Of a DNA stretch of 64,000 bases, positions 1-11,160 are shown in pieces. Origin of the DNA: Denitromonas halophila (GTDB taxonomy: Bacteria; Pseudomonadota; Gammaproteobacteria; Burkholderiales; Rhodocyclaceae); NCBI RefSeq assembly GCF_007625155.1, contig NZ_VMNK01000023.1, positions 56,647 through 120,646 of the forward strand, in the 5' to 3' direction. Numbering within the stretch: the first letter of the stretch is position 1; each line of letters starts with the position of its first letter. The notes under the pieces were generated by a model. The model was not told the DNA's origin and did no database searches. It saw only the letters and a program-made list of their open reading frames with translations. The position numbers were made by a program, and so were the translations under genes.

Positions 1-10
1 CGCCTCAGGC

Positions 11-790
11 ATGGCCACCGACCCGGTGGTCGGGCGCGCCTTCTCCGGCGGCATGCTGGCCGCCATGGCCACCGCGCTGGGCACACTGCCGGTGCTGTTC
101 GCGCGGCCCTTGTCGGCCCGCACACAGGCAGCGATGCTCGGCTTCGGCGCGGGCGTGATGCTGGCAGCGACCGCGTTCTCGTTGGTGCTGCCGGGGCTGG
201 ATGCGGCGCGCGAGATCTGGAACGACCCGTGGATCGCCGGCGGCGTGATGGCCGCCGGCATCGTGGCCGGTGGTGGCGCGCTGCTGTGGCTGGACGGCCG
301 TCTGCCGCATGAGCATTTCCTTAACGGCACCGACGGCGTCGACACCGAGACGCTGGCTCGGGTCTGGCTCTTCGTGTTCGCCATTGCCCTCCACAATCTG
401 CCTGAAGGCTTGGCCATTGGTGTGGCTGCCGCCAAGGATGGCGCCGGTGCCGCTGCGCTGGCCATGGGCATCGCGATCCAGGACATCCCGGAGGGGCTGG
501 TGGTGGCGCTGGCCTTGCGTGGCGCCGGCTACCGGGCCGGCACCGCCGCGTTGGTGGGGGCGGCCTCGGGTCTGGTCGAGCCGGTCGCCGCCGTGCTGGG
601 CGCCAGCCTGATTCAGGTCTCGGCCGTCGCCTTGCCCTGGGGATTGGCGCTGGCGGCTGGCGCCATGTTGCTGGTGGTGAGCCACGAGATCATCCCGGAA
701 TCGCATCGCAGCGGCCACGAGGGCGCCGCATCGAAGGGCCTGCTGATCGGCTTCTGCGTGATGATGCTGCTCGACACCGCGCTGGCCTGA
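11..790 (+). CDS. ZIP-family (GufA-like) divalent metal transporter, start possibly upstream of window
   Basis: Predicted inner-membrane transporter for zinc or other divalent cations. The product is hydrophobic throughout, with about eight membrane segments. The paired ZIP metal-site motifs are present: HNLPEG from about residue 128 (expected TM4) and QDIPEG from about 157 (expected TM5). A C-terminal SHEIIPESHR stretch is typical of the GufA branch. No Shine-Dalgarno sequence is visible before the ATG at 11, and the frame stays open to the window edge, so a few N-terminal residues may lie outside. The gene ends just before a bidirectional terminator shared with the 4.5S RNA gene. Family assignment is firm; metal specificity is not readable. 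Confidence 0.85.
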   Translation: MATDPVVGRAFSGGMLAAMATALGTLPVLFARPLSARTQAAMLGFGAGVMLAATAFSLVLPGLDAAREIWNDPWIAGGVMAAGIVAGGGALLWLDGRLPHEHFLNGTDGVDTETLARVWLFVFAIALHNLPEGLAIGVAAAKDGAGAAALAMGIAIQDIPEGLVVALALRGAGYRAGTAALVGAASGLVEPVAAVLGASLIQVSAVALPWGLALAAGAMLLVVSHEIIPESHRSGHEGAASKGLLIGFCVMMLLDTALA

Positions 791-806
791 ACAAGGCAGC
801 GCAAAG

Positions 807-836
807 AAAACGCCGACCCTCGCGGATCGGCGTTTT
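807..836. terminator. Bidirectional intrinsic terminator between ZIP gene and ffs
   Basis: A ten-pair hairpin (AACGCCGAYC with GATCGGCGTT) is flanked by A-rich sequence on the left and TTTTT on the right. It can stop transcription of the ZIP gene on plus and the 4.5S RNA on minus. Confidence 0.75.
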
Positions 837-847
837 TGGTGTTCAGG

Positions 848-947
<100 letters not shown>

Positions 948-1023
948 GGACGGCATTGTATCAGCTTCTCCCGGCGGTGGGCGCTGCGTCTATCGCACTG
1001 CGTCAATTGCCGGGAGTGGCTCC

Positions 1024-2700
1024 TTACCTGAGATCGGGGAAGTCGTCCTCGAAGAACTCCATCGCCCCTTTGTCGCCGCGCGCCTCTTCGTGCTTGCGCA
1101 ATTCGACGCGCCGGATCTTGCCCGAAATGGTCTTCGGCAAATCGGCAAACTCCAGGCGACGGATGCGCTTGTAGGGCGCCAGGTTCTCGCGCGTGAAGGC
1201 AAAGATGTCGCGCGCCAACTCAGCGCTCGGGCTCTGGCCTTCGACCAGAATCACGAAGGCCTTGGGCACCGCCAAGCGCACCGGATCGGGGCTGGGCACC
1301 ACGGCCGCTTCAGCCACCGCCGGGTGCTCAATAAGCACGCTTTCGAGCTCGAAGGGGCTGATCCGGTAGTCGGAGGCCTTGAACACATCATCGGCACGAC
1401 CAACATAAGTGATGTAGCCCTCGTCGTCGATCTGCGCCACATCGCCGGTGTGATAGAAACCGTCGCGCATCACTTCGGCAGTTTTGGCTTCATCACCGGC
1501 GTAGCAAAGCATCAGCCCCATCGGACGGGCCGACAGGTCGAGACAGACTTCACCCTCCTCCGCCGGTTTGCCTTCGCTGTCGATGAGCGCAATCTTGTAG
1601 CCCGGCAGCGGGCGCCCCATCGAACCCGGCTTGAGCCGCTGGCCCGGCGGGTTGCCGATCTGGGCAGTGGTTTCGGTCTGGCCAAAACCGTCACGAATGG
1701 TGATCCCCCAGGCCTTTTCGACCTGCTCGATCACTTCCGGATTGAGCGGCTCGCCGGCGCCGATCAGCTCGCGCAGCGAGGTCTTGTAGGCGCCCAGATT
1801 CTGCTGGATGAGCATGCGCCACACGGTCGGTGGGGCGCACAAGGTGTTGATCTCGTACTTGACCAGCACATCGAGCAGCGCTTTGGCGTCGAAGCGAGTG
1901 TAGTTGTAAAGGAAGACCGTGGCGCCAGCATTCCAGGGCGCGAAGAAGCAGCTCCAGGCATGCTTGGCCCAGCCCGGCGAGGAGATGTTCATGTGGCGGT
2001 CGCCCGGCTGCAGGCCGATCCAGAACATGGTCGACAAATGACCGATCGGGTAGGACTGATGGCTGTGCTGCACCAGCTTGGGCTTGGAGGTGGTGCCGGA
2101 GGTGAAGTACAGCAGCAGCGGATCGGTAACCCGGGTGATGCCATCGGGCGTGAAGTGCGCGTCCGCCGCATCGGCGTCCGCGTACGACAACCAGCCTTCA
2201 CACGGCGCGCCGACGGCAATGCGAGTAAAGCCGCTCTTGCCATCGAATTTGTCGACATGCGCATGTCCGATCACCGCGTGCCTGACCTGGCCGCGCTCGA
2301 TCCGGTCATCCAGATCGTCCGGCGTGAGCAGCGTGGTCGCGGGGATCACCACCGCCCCCAGCTTGATAGCGGCCAGCATGGTCTCCCACAGCGGAACCTC
2401 GTTGCCGAGCATGATCAGAATGTGATCGCCACGCGATACGCCTTGCGCGCGCAACCAGTTGGCCACTTGATTGGAGCGCGCCGACATCTGCGCAAAGCTG
2501 CGCTTCGACTCGCTGCCGTCCTGCTCGACAAGCCATAGCGCCGGCTGGTCGTTGTTTTTGGCCATGGCGTCGAAGTAATCGATGGCCCAGTTGAACTCAC
2601 TCAACTGCGGCCACTGAAACCCGGCGTAGGCCGTGTCGTAGTCGGTACGGTTGGCCAGCAGAAAATCGCGGGCCTCAAGAAATTTGGCGACAACACTCAT
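1024..2700 (-). CDS. AMP-binding acyl-CoA synthetase (ACSM/acetyl-CoA-synthetase-like)
   Basis: ANL-superfamily acid:CoA ligase of 558 aa that adenylates a carboxylic acid and transfers it to CoA. The phosphate loop YFTSGTTSKPK lies near residues 199-209, YHTGD near 418, the hinge GRADDVFKASDYRISPFE near 436-453, and the catalytic lysine in PKTISGKIRR at about 528. Length and hinge motif resemble the medium-chain/ACSM branch more than benzoate- or phenylacetate-CoA ligases, and substrate cannot be read. It stands alone on minus, downstream of rlmB. A perfect FNR-type palindrome 135 bp upstream of its ATG hints at oxygen-responsive expression. The gap 2701-2844 holds nothing else recognised. 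Confidence 0.85.
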   Translation of the reverse strand: MSVVAKFLEARDFLLANRTDYDTAYAGFQWPQLSEFNWAIDYFDAMAKNNDQPALWLVEQDGSESKRSFAQMSARSNQVANWLRAQGVSRGDHILIMLGNEVPLWETMLAAIKLGAVVIPATTLLTPDDLDDRIERGQVRHAVIGHAHVDKFDGKSGFTRIAVGAPCEGWLSYADADAADAHFTPDGITRVTDPLLLYFTSGTTSKPKLVQHSHQSYPIGHLSTMFWIGLQPGDRHMNISSPGWAKHAWSCFFAPWNAGATVFLYNYTRFDAKALLDVLVKYEINTLCAPPTVWRMLIQQNLGAYKTSLRELIGAGEPLNPEVIEQVEKAWGITIRDGFGQTETTAQIGNPPGQRLKPGSMGRPLPGYKIALIDSEGKPAEEGEVCLDLSARPMGLMLCYAGDEAKTAEVMRDGFYHTGDVAQIDDEGYITYVGRADDVFKASDYRISPFELESVLIEHPAVAEAAVVPSPDPVRLAVPKAFVILVEGQSPSAELARDIFAFTRENLAPYKRIRRLEFADLPKTISGKIRRVELRKHEEARGDKGAMEFFEDDFPDLR

Positions 2701-2834
2701 CTAGACGTCTCCCTCAACGGTGTATCCGTGGCTGAATCGCCGCACGGCGCCATACGGCACCGTACAGGCAAGAGCGCATTGATACCGTTGACGTCAACGT
2801 AATGCAAGCCGAAATCGGCATCGAAGCCGATTAG

Positions 2835-2848
2835 TTGATTCGCATCAA
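2835..2848. promoter_or_regulatory. FNR/CRP-family box upstream of the acyl-CoA synthetase gene
   Basis: TTGAT-TCGC-ATCAA matches the FNR consensus TTGATnnnnATCAA at all ten fixed bases. It overlaps the rlmB stop codon and sits 135 bp upstream of the acyl-CoA synthetase start. No clear -10 hexamer lies at the class-II distance. A weak TTGCAT-17-TATCAA promoter (2807 down to 2779, minus) would put the box near -70. Confidence 0.5.
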
Positions 2849-3597
2849 GCGCGACGCTGCCTTGCGGCCTCAAACAAACAGATGCCGCTGGCCACCGACA
2901 CATTCAGACTATCGACCGAGCCATACATCGGGATGCGCGCCAGCACATCGCAGGTGTCACGTGTCAGTCGGCGCAGGCCGTCGCCCTCGGCGCCCAGCAC
3001 CCAGGCGACCGGACCGGTCTGGTCGACGGCGTAGAGGTCTTGCTCGGCCTCCCCCGCCGCACCGATGATCCACACGCCGGCGTCCTGCATCTGGCGCAGC
3101 GCGCGCGACAGATTGGTAACCGTCACATAAGGTACCGTGTCGGCCGCGCCGCTGGCGACCTTGATGGCTGTGGCATTGAGGCTGGCCGAGCGATCCTTGG
3201 GCGCGATCACCGCCTGTGCGCCGGCCGCATCGGCCGCACGCAGGCACGCCCCCAGATTGTGCGGATCGGTCACGCCGTCGAGCACCAATAGCAGCGCCGG
3301 GCCTTCGAGCGTATCGAGGATGTCATCGAGCTGTAGCACCTTGTGACGCGCGTCGACCCGCGCCACCACGCCCTGGTGCACTGCCCCGCCGGCCATGCCG
3401 TCAAGACGGCCGGTATCGGTCGGGATCACGCGGACATTTTGCGTCTCGGCCAGCGCGACCAGATCCCGCGCGCGACCATCATTGCGCTGCGCGGCGACAT
3501 GGATTTCGACCACGCCCTCGGGATCGTTGCGCAGGCGCGAGCGCACCGCATGAAAACCAAAAATGAAGCGGGTCTCGCGCCCGGAGGGATTAGCCAC
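2845..3597 (-). CDS. rlmB: 23S rRNA (guanosine-2251-2'-O)-methyltransferase
   Basis: SpoU/TrmH-family SPOUT methyltransferase of 250 aa that methylates G2251 in the peptidyl-transferase P-loop of 23S rRNA. SPOUT motifs are visible: [18 protein letters not shown] (motif 1), [11 protein letters not shown] (motif 2) and [15 protein letters not shown] (motif 3, forming the knot). The N-terminal FHAVRSRL segment begins the substrate-binding subdomain. I chose the GTG at 3597 because AAAGGT lies just upstream and the length then matches E. coli RlmB (243 aa); longer versions would run deep into rnr. The start overlaps the rnr stop by 8 nt, implying translational coupling. Confidence 0.93.
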   Translation of the reverse strand: MANPSGRETRFIFGFHAVRSRLRNDPEGVVEIHVAAQRNDGRARDLVALAETQNVRVIPTDTGRLDGMAGGAVHQGVVARVDARHKVLQLDDILDTLEGPALLLVLDGVTDPHNLGACLRAADAAGAQAVIAPKDRSASLNATAIKVASGAADTVPYVTVTNLSRALRQMQDAGVWIIGAAGEAEQDLYAVDQTGPVAWVLGAEGDGLRRLTRDTCDVLARIPMYGSVDSLNVSVASGICLFEAARQRRA

Positions 3598-5875
3598 GTC
3601 GTTTACCTTTCTTTTGTTTGCCAGCGCCCGCACCGGAAGATGTCTCGGTGACCAGACGAAAATCAATCTTGGTGGTTTCCATATCGACGCGCATCAACTG
3701 CACCGTGATGCGGTCCGACAAACGGAAACGCTTGCCGCTACGCTCACCGAGCAACTCGTGACGCGACTCGTCGTAATGGAAATAGTCTTCGCCCAACTCG
3801 GAAATGTGCACCAGCCCTTCGATGAACACATTGTCCAGCGCCACGAAGAGGCCGAAGGGTACCACCGAGGACACGCTGCCGGTGAACACCTCGCCGACCC
3901 GATCCTGCATGTAGAAACACTTCAGCCAGGACTCGACATCGCGCGAGGCTTCGTCGGCGCGGCGCTCGGTTTGCGAGCAATGCAGACCGATCTGCTCCCA
4001 GTCCCCCGGACGGTATTGCTGGCCGGTGAGCACCGCCTTGATCGCGCGGTGCACCAGCAGATCGGGATAGCGGCGGATCGGCGAGGTGAAGTGCGTGTAA
4101 GCCTCGTAGGCCAGGCCAAAGTGACCGACGTTGTCCGGGCTGTAAATCGCCTGACGCAAGGAACGCAGCATCACCGTCTGCAACAGCGGCATGTCCGGCC
4201 GGTCTTTTACCTTGCTCAGCAAGGCCGCGTAATCCTTGGCCGTGGGGTCATCCCCGCCCCCGAGCTGCAGGCCGAACTCGCCAAGAAAGCTGCGCAACTG
4301 TTCGATCTTCTCCGGCTTGGGGCTCTCGTGCACCCGATACAAGGCCGGATGGTGATTGGCCTGCAAAAAGTCCGATGCACACACGTTGGCGGCCAGCATG
4401 CACTCCTCAATGACCCGGTGCGCATCGTTGCGCACCTCGGGCACGATGCGGTCGATCTTGCCCTCGTCATTGAAGATCATCCGGGTTTCGGTGGTTTCGA
4501 AATCGATGGCGCCGCGCTTCGCACGCGCCTTGAGCAACACACGGAAGAGTTGATCGAGGTTTTCGAGCTGCGGCAGGCGCTCGGCCAGTGCCTCTCGGAC
4601 CTCGGGGTCTTTTTCATAGAGCGCCGCCGCGACCTGGTTATAGGTCAGCCGGGCGTGCGAAAACATCACCGCCGGGTAGAAGCGGAACTGCTTGACTGCC
4701 CCGGTCGGCGAAATGTTCATGTCGCACACCATGCACAAACGGTCGACTTGCGGGTTGAGCGAGCACAGACCATTGGAGAGATTCTCCGGCAACATCGGAA
4801 TCACGCGACGCGGGAAATACACCGAGTTGCCACGGTCGAAGGCGTCCGAATCCAGTGCCGAGCCCGGCTCAACATAGTGCGACACATCGGCAATCGCCAC
4901 CAACAGGCGGAAGCCCCGACCAACACGCTCGCAATACACCGCGTCGTCAAAGTCCTTGGCGGTTTCACCATCGATGGTGACCAGCGGCAAATGGCGAATA
5001 TCCTCCCGCCCGGCCAGGTCTTTTTTGCGCACGCCCTTTGGCAGGGCGCGGGCCTGTGCCTTGGACTCCGCCGAGAATTCGAACGGCAGCTCATGCTTGC
5101 GCAACGCCACTTCAACTTCCATGCCCGGGTCAGCGTAACGCCCCAGCGTCTCGACCAGGCGGCCCACTGGCAGCGCATGCTTGCTGGGCTGCTCGACCAA
5201 CTCGACCACCACCACCTCGCCAGCCTCGACCTTTTTCTTGCGGCCGCCCGGCGCGAGCAGGATGTCACGTGCGATGCGCCGGTTCTCCGGCACCACGACG
5301 AGTACGCCATGTTCGCTGACCACACGGCCGACCACCCGCGTGTTGGCGCGCTCGAGCACTTCGACGATCTGACCTTCCGGCCGGCCGCGGCGATCCATGC
5401 CGGAGACACGCACAATCGCGCGATCACCATGCAACACTTCACGCATCTGGCGCGGTCCGAGGAACACATCGCCCGACCCGTCGTCGGGAATGAGAAAACC
5501 GAAGCCATCGGGATGGCCTTCGACCCGGCCACGAATCAGCGCGGCCTTGTCAGGGATGAGATAAGCATCACGCCGGTTACGCACCAGCTCACCTTCGCGC
5601 TCCATTGCGCGTACCCGACGCTCGAAAAACGGCATTTCGTCAGCACGGATATCCAGCGCTTCGGCCAGTTGTGGCAACTGCATCGGATGGCCTGCCTCAA
5701 CCAGAATCTGGAGCACATACTCCCGGCTCGGCAAGGGATATTCGTAACGCTCGGTCTCGCGCGCAAAGAACGGATCGGCGCGGCGAATGGCGCTGAGTTT
5801 GCGTTTTGACTTGCGCACCGGCGCGGCTTCAGCCTGGCTGACCTGGGGTTTTGTTTTTTTTGTGGGTCGATTCAT
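3590..5875 (-). CDS. rnr: Ribonuclease R (3'-5' exoribonuclease)
   Basis: Processive RNase II/RNB-family exonuclease of 761 aa, active on structured RNA in mRNA decay and rRNA quality control. An N-terminal winged-helix segment and cold-shock domains precede the RNB core, whose metal-site aspartates lie in DFDDAV (D308, D310, D311). An S1 domain follows near 665-745 ([16 protein letters not shown]) with a short basic, lysine-rich tail. I prefer the ATG at 5875, preceded by AAAGGT, over an in-frame TTG at 5881. The gene is divergent from tRNA-Leu; the -35 box of that tRNA promoter lies immediately at the rnr start. Confidence 0.96.
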   Translation of the reverse strand: MNRPTKKTKPQVSQAEAAPVRKSKRKLSAIRRADPFFARETERYEYPLPSREYVLQILVEAGHPMQLPQLAEALDIRADEMPFFERRVRAMEREGELVRNRRDAYLIPDKAALIRGRVEGHPDGFGFLIPDDGSGDVFLGPRQMREVLHGDRAIVRVSGMDRRGRPEGQIVEVLERANTRVVGRVVSEHGVLVVVPENRRIARDILLAPGGRKKKVEAGEVVVVELVEQPSKHALPVGRLVETLGRYADPGMEVEVALRKHELPFEFSAESKAQARALPKGVRKKDLAGREDIRHLPLVTIDGETAKDFDDAVYCERVGRGFRLLVAIADVSHYVEPGSALDSDAFDRGNSVYFPRRVIPMLPENLSNGLCSLNPQVDRLCMVCDMNISPTGAVKQFRFYPAVMFSHARLTYNQVAAALYEKDPEVREALAERLPQLENLDQLFRVLLKARAKRGAIDFETTETRMIFNDEGKIDRIVPEVRNDAHRVIEECMLAANVCASDFLQANHHPALYRVHESPKPEKIEQLRSFLGEFGLQLGGGDDPTAKDYAALLSKVKDRPDMPLLQTVMLRSLRQAIYSPDNVGHFGLAYEAYTHFTSPIRRYPDLLVHRAIKAVLTGQQYRPGDWEQIGLHCSQTERRADEASRDVESWLKCFYMQDRVGEVFTGSVSSVVPFGLFVALDNVFIEGLVHISELGEDYFHYDESRHELLGERSGKRFRLSDRITVQLMRVDMETTKIDFRLVTETSSGAGAGKQKKGKRRG

Positions 5876-5902
5876 TGACAACCTTTTTTGAACAGATATA
5901 AT
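5875..5902 (+). promoter_or_regulatory. Consensus sigma-70 promoter of first tRNA-Leu
   Basis: TTGACA (5875-5880), a 16-bp spacer and TATAAT (5897-5902) match consensus completely. The GC-rich sequence GCGCGGC after the -10 is a discriminator typical of growth-rate/stringent-controlled stable RNA promoters. The -35 box abuts the divergent rnr start codon. Confidence 0.85.
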
Positions 5903-5911
5903 GCGCGGCTC

Positions 5912-5998
5912 GCCCAGATGGCGGAATTGGTAGACGCGCTAGCTTCAGGTGCTAGTATCCTTACGGATGTGGAGGTTCGAGTCCTCTTCTGGGCACCA
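5912..5998 (+). tRNA. tRNA-Leu (anticodon CAG), copy 1
   Basis: An 87-nt class II tRNA with encoded CCA. Acceptor strands GCCCAGA and TCTGGGC pair. The anticodon stem CTAGC/GCTAG holds loop TTCAGGT with anticodon CAG, reading CUG, the dominant Leu codon in this GC-rich genome. The long variable arm (ATCC/GGAT) is diagnostic of Leu, and the T-loop is TTCGAGT. It differs from the second copy only at tRNA base 48 (C here). Confidence 0.97.
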
Positions 5999-6006
5999 AA
6001 TCCGGG

Positions 6007-6038
6007 AAAGCCAGTCAGATTTCTGACTGGCTTTTTCT
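6007..6038 (+). terminator. Intrinsic terminator of tRNA-Leu copy 1
   Basis: AAGCCAGTCAG pairs with CTGACTGGCTT around a short ATTT loop, followed by TTTTTCTTTTT. It lies 9 nt after the tRNA CCA. Confidence 0.85.
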
Positions 6039-6096
6039 TTTTCCGAACCGGGTAAAGAGTCAGCGTTCGCCAGCCCTGTTTTTCTTGAAATAATAA

Positions 6097-6124
6097 TTGC
6101 ACTTTTTTTTCCTGAAGCTATAAT
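6097..6124 (+). promoter_or_regulatory. Sigma-70 promoter of second tRNA-Leu
   Basis: TTGCAC (6097-6102), a 16-bp spacer and TATAAT (6119-6124) lie 10 bp before the tRNA. The two tRNA genes are therefore probably separate transcription units. Confidence 0.75.
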
Positions 6125-6134
6125 TTGCGCTCTT

Positions 6135-6221
6135 GCCCAGATGGCGGAATTGGTAGACGCGCTAGCTTCAGGTGCTAGTATTCTTACGGATGTGGAGGTT
6201 CGAGTCCTCTTCTGGGCACCA
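6135..6221 (+). tRNA. tRNA-Leu (anticodon CAG), copy 2
   Basis: An 87-nt near-identical duplicate of the upstream tRNA-Leu, with anticodon CAG, a long variable arm and encoded CCA. The single difference is C to T at tRNA base 48 (position 6182). It turns a C-G pair of the variable-arm stem into T-G, so the fold is kept. Confidence 0.97.
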
Positions 6222-6227
6222 GTTTCA

Positions 6228-6256
6228 AAAAGAGCCGACCGAAAGGTCGGCTCTTT
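6228..6256. terminator. Terminator after second tRNA-Leu, likely bidirectional with purA
   Basis: AAAGAGCCGACC pairs with GGTCGGCTCTTT around GAAA. A-rich on the left and T-rich on the right, so it can end the tRNA transcript on plus and, more weakly, the purA operon on minus. Confidence 0.8.
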
Positions 6257-6305
6257 TACGTTCACTCGGCTCAAAAGCGACTCAAGCATCGCCGACTCAA
6301 GCACA

Positions 6306-6334
6306 GCGTAGCGGCGAGATCCTCGCCGCTACGC
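6306..6334. other. Perfect 13-bp inverted repeat downstream of purA
   Basis: GCGTAGCGGCGAG and its exact complement are separated by three bases, 10 bp beyond the purA stop. There is no U-tract on either side, so it is probably an mRNA 3'-end-stabilising or REP-like hairpin rather than a standard terminator. Confidence 0.5.
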
Positions 6335-6343
6335 CACGCCAGA

Positions 6344-8816
<2,473 letters not shown>

Positions 8817-8828
8817 CACGCGTGCCGT

Positions 8829-9017
8829 TTAGTCATTGAAAACAAGAAGGAGAATGAGCCCGATCAACATCGAGCTCAATCCGATAAAACGAATCTGCCC
8901 ATCCTCCATGAGAACGGCTTTCCGGAACACCTCGCGCCAACGCCCGGGGGAAACGAACGGTAGCACGCCTTCAATCAACAACATGAGGGCGAAGGCCGTT
9001 ATCAGGGAGGATTTCAT
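8829..9017 (-). CDS. DUF2065 (YjeT-like) small inner-membrane protein
   Basis: A 62-aa protein with two predicted membrane helices, roughly residues 5-22 and 42-60, separated by a GRWREVFRKAV motif characteristic of DUF2065. Its position directly after hflC, with a 4-nt ATGA overlap, matches E. coli yjeT in the hflX-hflK-hflC neighbourhood. Its function is unknown; the location suggests an accessory link to the HflKC membrane complex, which is inference. Confidence 0.88.
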   Translation of the reverse strand: MKSSLITAFALMLLIEGVLPFVSPGRWREVFRKAVLMEDGQIRFIGLSSMLIGLILLLVFND

Positions 9018-9904
9018 TCCGTCGGGCTTTTCCGAAGCGTCGCGCCACCTTTCAGATACTTGAAGAAGTCGCTGCTCGGCTCCACCACCAGCACGTCACC
9101 CTTGTCAGCAAAGCTTTGACGATAAGCCTGCAGGCTGCGGTAGAAGGAGTAGAACTCGGCGTCGGCACCAAAGGCTTCGGCGTAAATCTCGGTGGCCTTG
9201 GCATCGCCCTCACCCTTGATACGCTGGGAGTCACGATACGCATTGGCAATGATGACCTCGCGCTGACGATCAGCATCGGCGCGGATCTTCTCCGCCTCCG
9301 CCGCACCCTCTGAACGCAACTCATTGGCCACCCGCTTGCGCTCGGCTTCCATTCGGCGATACACCGATTCGGACACCTCGGTCGGCAGATCAACCCGCTT
9401 CAGTCGCACGTCCAGAATCTGCACGCCGATTTTGCGGGAATCCTGATCGGCCTTGGCGCGCATCTGCTCCATGATCTCATCGCGCTGACCCGAAACCACT
9501 TCATGCACCGTCCGCTTACCAAATTCTTCGCGCAACCCGGAGTTCACAGTCTGTTCGAGACGGGTAATCGCTCGCCGCTCATCGCCACCGACGGATTCGA
9601 GAAAGAGTTGCGGATCGGAGATGCGCCACTTGACGAACAGGTCAACCAGCACGTTTTTCTTTTCAGAGGTAATGAAACGCTCGGGCTCCGGCGTATCCAT
9701 GGTCAGAATGCGCTTCTCGAAGAAAGTCACGTTCTGGACCAGCGGCACCTTGAAATTCAAACCCGGCTCTTTGATGACCCGCTTGATCTCACCGAACTGA
9801 CGAACGATGGCGAACTGGCGCTTATCGACGGTGAACATCGACATGGAGACAAGAGCCAAGGCAAAGAGCACGGCCCCCAATAGGATCGGTGTACGCTCAC
9901 GCAT
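9014..9904 (-). CDS. hflC: Membrane protease modulator HflC
   Basis: Stomatin/prohibitin-family SPFH protein of 296 aa. With HflK it forms the large periplasmic cage around FtsH that restrains its proteolysis. One N-terminal membrane helix (about residues 7-24) is followed by an SPFH domain (VDKRQFAIVRQFGEIKRVIKE onward), and a coiled coil rich in Glu/Arg/Ala (about 170-240, EAERKRVANELRSEGAAEAEK). The ATG shares one nucleotide with the hflK stop (TGATG) and the stop overlaps the DUF2065 gene, so expression is stoichiometrically coupled. Confidence 0.96.
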   Translation of the reverse strand: MRERTPILLGAVLFALALVSMSMFTVDKRQFAIVRQFGEIKRVIKEPGLNFKVPLVQNVTFFEKRILTMDTPEPERFITSEKKNVLVDLFVKWRISDPQLFLESVGGDERRAITRLEQTVNSGLREEFGKRTVHEVVSGQRDEIMEQMRAKADQDSRKIGVQILDVRLKRVDLPTEVSESVYRRMEAERKRVANELRSEGAAEAEKIRADADRQREVIIANAYRDSQRIKGEGDAKATEIYAEAFGADAEFYSFYRSLQAYRQSFADKGDVLVVEPSSDFFKYLKGGATLRKSPTE

Positions 9905-11160
9905 CAGCGGCCTCCCAACTCACGGCTGTTACGAAGGAAATCCCGGCTGCGCACATCGTCACCAATCGAAGCCGATCGCGGTGTCTCGGTCCCGGCCACG
10001 ACGCTGGTCGTATTGCGGGCTTCAGCGCGCGCCGCCTCGCTTGCGCCCGACGATTGAATCAGTTTGTCCAGCGGCATCAGCATCAGGTTTCCACTGCCTT
10101 TCGTATCCACCATGACCTTCGTGGTGTTGGAGTACATGTCCTGCATGGTCTCAATGTACATGCGGTCGCGCGTCACCTTGGGCGCCTTGCGGTACTCCGC
10201 CAGCACCTGGGAGAACCGACTCGCTTCACCCTCGGCATTGGCCACCACACGTGCAGCATAACCACTCGCCTCTTCAGCCAGCCGGGACGCCGTACCGCGC
10301 GCCTTCGGAATGACGTCATTGGCGTAGGCCTGACCTTCGTTGGTCTGACGCACACGGTCCTGACCGGCCTTGACCGCATCGTCAAACGCGGCCTGCACCT
10401 GTTCGGGTGGCTGAGCGTTGCGCATGGTGACCTGGCTGATCTGAATGCCCGTCTGGTAACGGTCAACGATTTCCTGCATCAAGTCCTTGGCACGCACGGC
10501 GATTTCCTCACGGCCTTCGTACAGTACGAAGTCCATGCGGTTGCGGCCGACGATCTGGCGCACCGCCGTTTCGGCGGCCTGCGCAACAGCCTCGTCCGGG
10601 TGACGGTTGTTGAACAGATAGTCTTCCGGGCTCTTCAGGATGTACTGAACCGCGAACTGAATATTGATGATGTTCTCATCGTCGGTCAGCATCAGCGCTT
10701 CGCGCAGCACCTTGTTGCGCTCCGCGCCGCGATAGCCAACTTCGATGGTTCGCACGCCGGTCACGTCGACCAGCTCGTGGCTCTCGATCGGAAACGGCAG
10801 GCGCAAGTGCAGGCCCGGCTCGGTGGTCTCGTTGTACTCGCCGAAACGCAGCACGACCCCGCGCTGGTTGGCATCAACAATGTAGAAACCGCTGGCACCC
10901 CAAACGAGCAGCACCAGCACGATGAGCGCACCGAGCCCACCGCCGAACTGCCGTGGGCTCAGGGACGGCATGCCGCCCCCACCACCGCCGTTGCCATTGC
11001 CGCCACCACCGCTACGGCGACCAAAAAGACCTCCGAGACGACGATTGACGTCGCGCCACAATTCATCAAGGTCAGGAGGGCCGTCTTTTGGGCGGTCCCG
11101 CTCCTGATCGTTCCCCTGGTTACCCCAGCGAGGATCATTCAGCGACATGAGTGTTTCCAT
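9904..11160 (-). CDS. hflK: Membrane protease modulator HflK
   Basis: Partner of HflC in the HflKC-FtsH complex; 418 aa. A Gly/Asn-rich cytoplasmic segment (about 50-68) leads to one membrane helix (about 75-95), an SPFH domain and a coiled coil ending in a flexible tail. The ATG at 11160 shares one base with the hflX stop (TAATG). An internal ATG at 11148, giving the usual MSLNDPRWG start and preceded by GGAAA, is equally likely and would shorten the protein by four residues. Confidence 0.95.
   Translation of the reverse strand: METLMSLNDPRWGNQGNDQERDRPKDGPPDLDELWRDVNRRLGGLFGRRSGGGGNGNGGGGGGMPSLSPRQFGGGLGALIVLVLLVWGASGFYIVDANQRGVVLRFGEYNETTEPGLHLRLPFPIESHELVDVTGVRTIEVGYRGAERNKVLREALMLTDDENIINIQFAVQYILKSPEDYLFNNRHPDEAVAQAAETAVRQIVGRNRMDFVLYEGREEIAVRAKDLMQEIVDRYQTGIQISQVTMRNAQPPEQVQAAFDDAVKAGQDRVRQTNEGQAYANDVIPKARGTASRLAEEASGYAARVVANAEGEASRFSQVLAEYRKAPKVTRDRMYIETMQDMYSNTTKVMVDTKGSGNLMLMPLDKLIQSSGASEAARAEARNTTSVVAGTETPRSASIGDDVRSRDFLRNSRELGGR

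Noticed and set aside
3563..5809. A 748-codon open frame antisense to rnr
   Set aside because: It mirrors the GC-rich codon pattern of rnr on the other strand and has no recognisable motifs. Similar long antisense frames lie opposite purA, hsdR, aceE and aceF.
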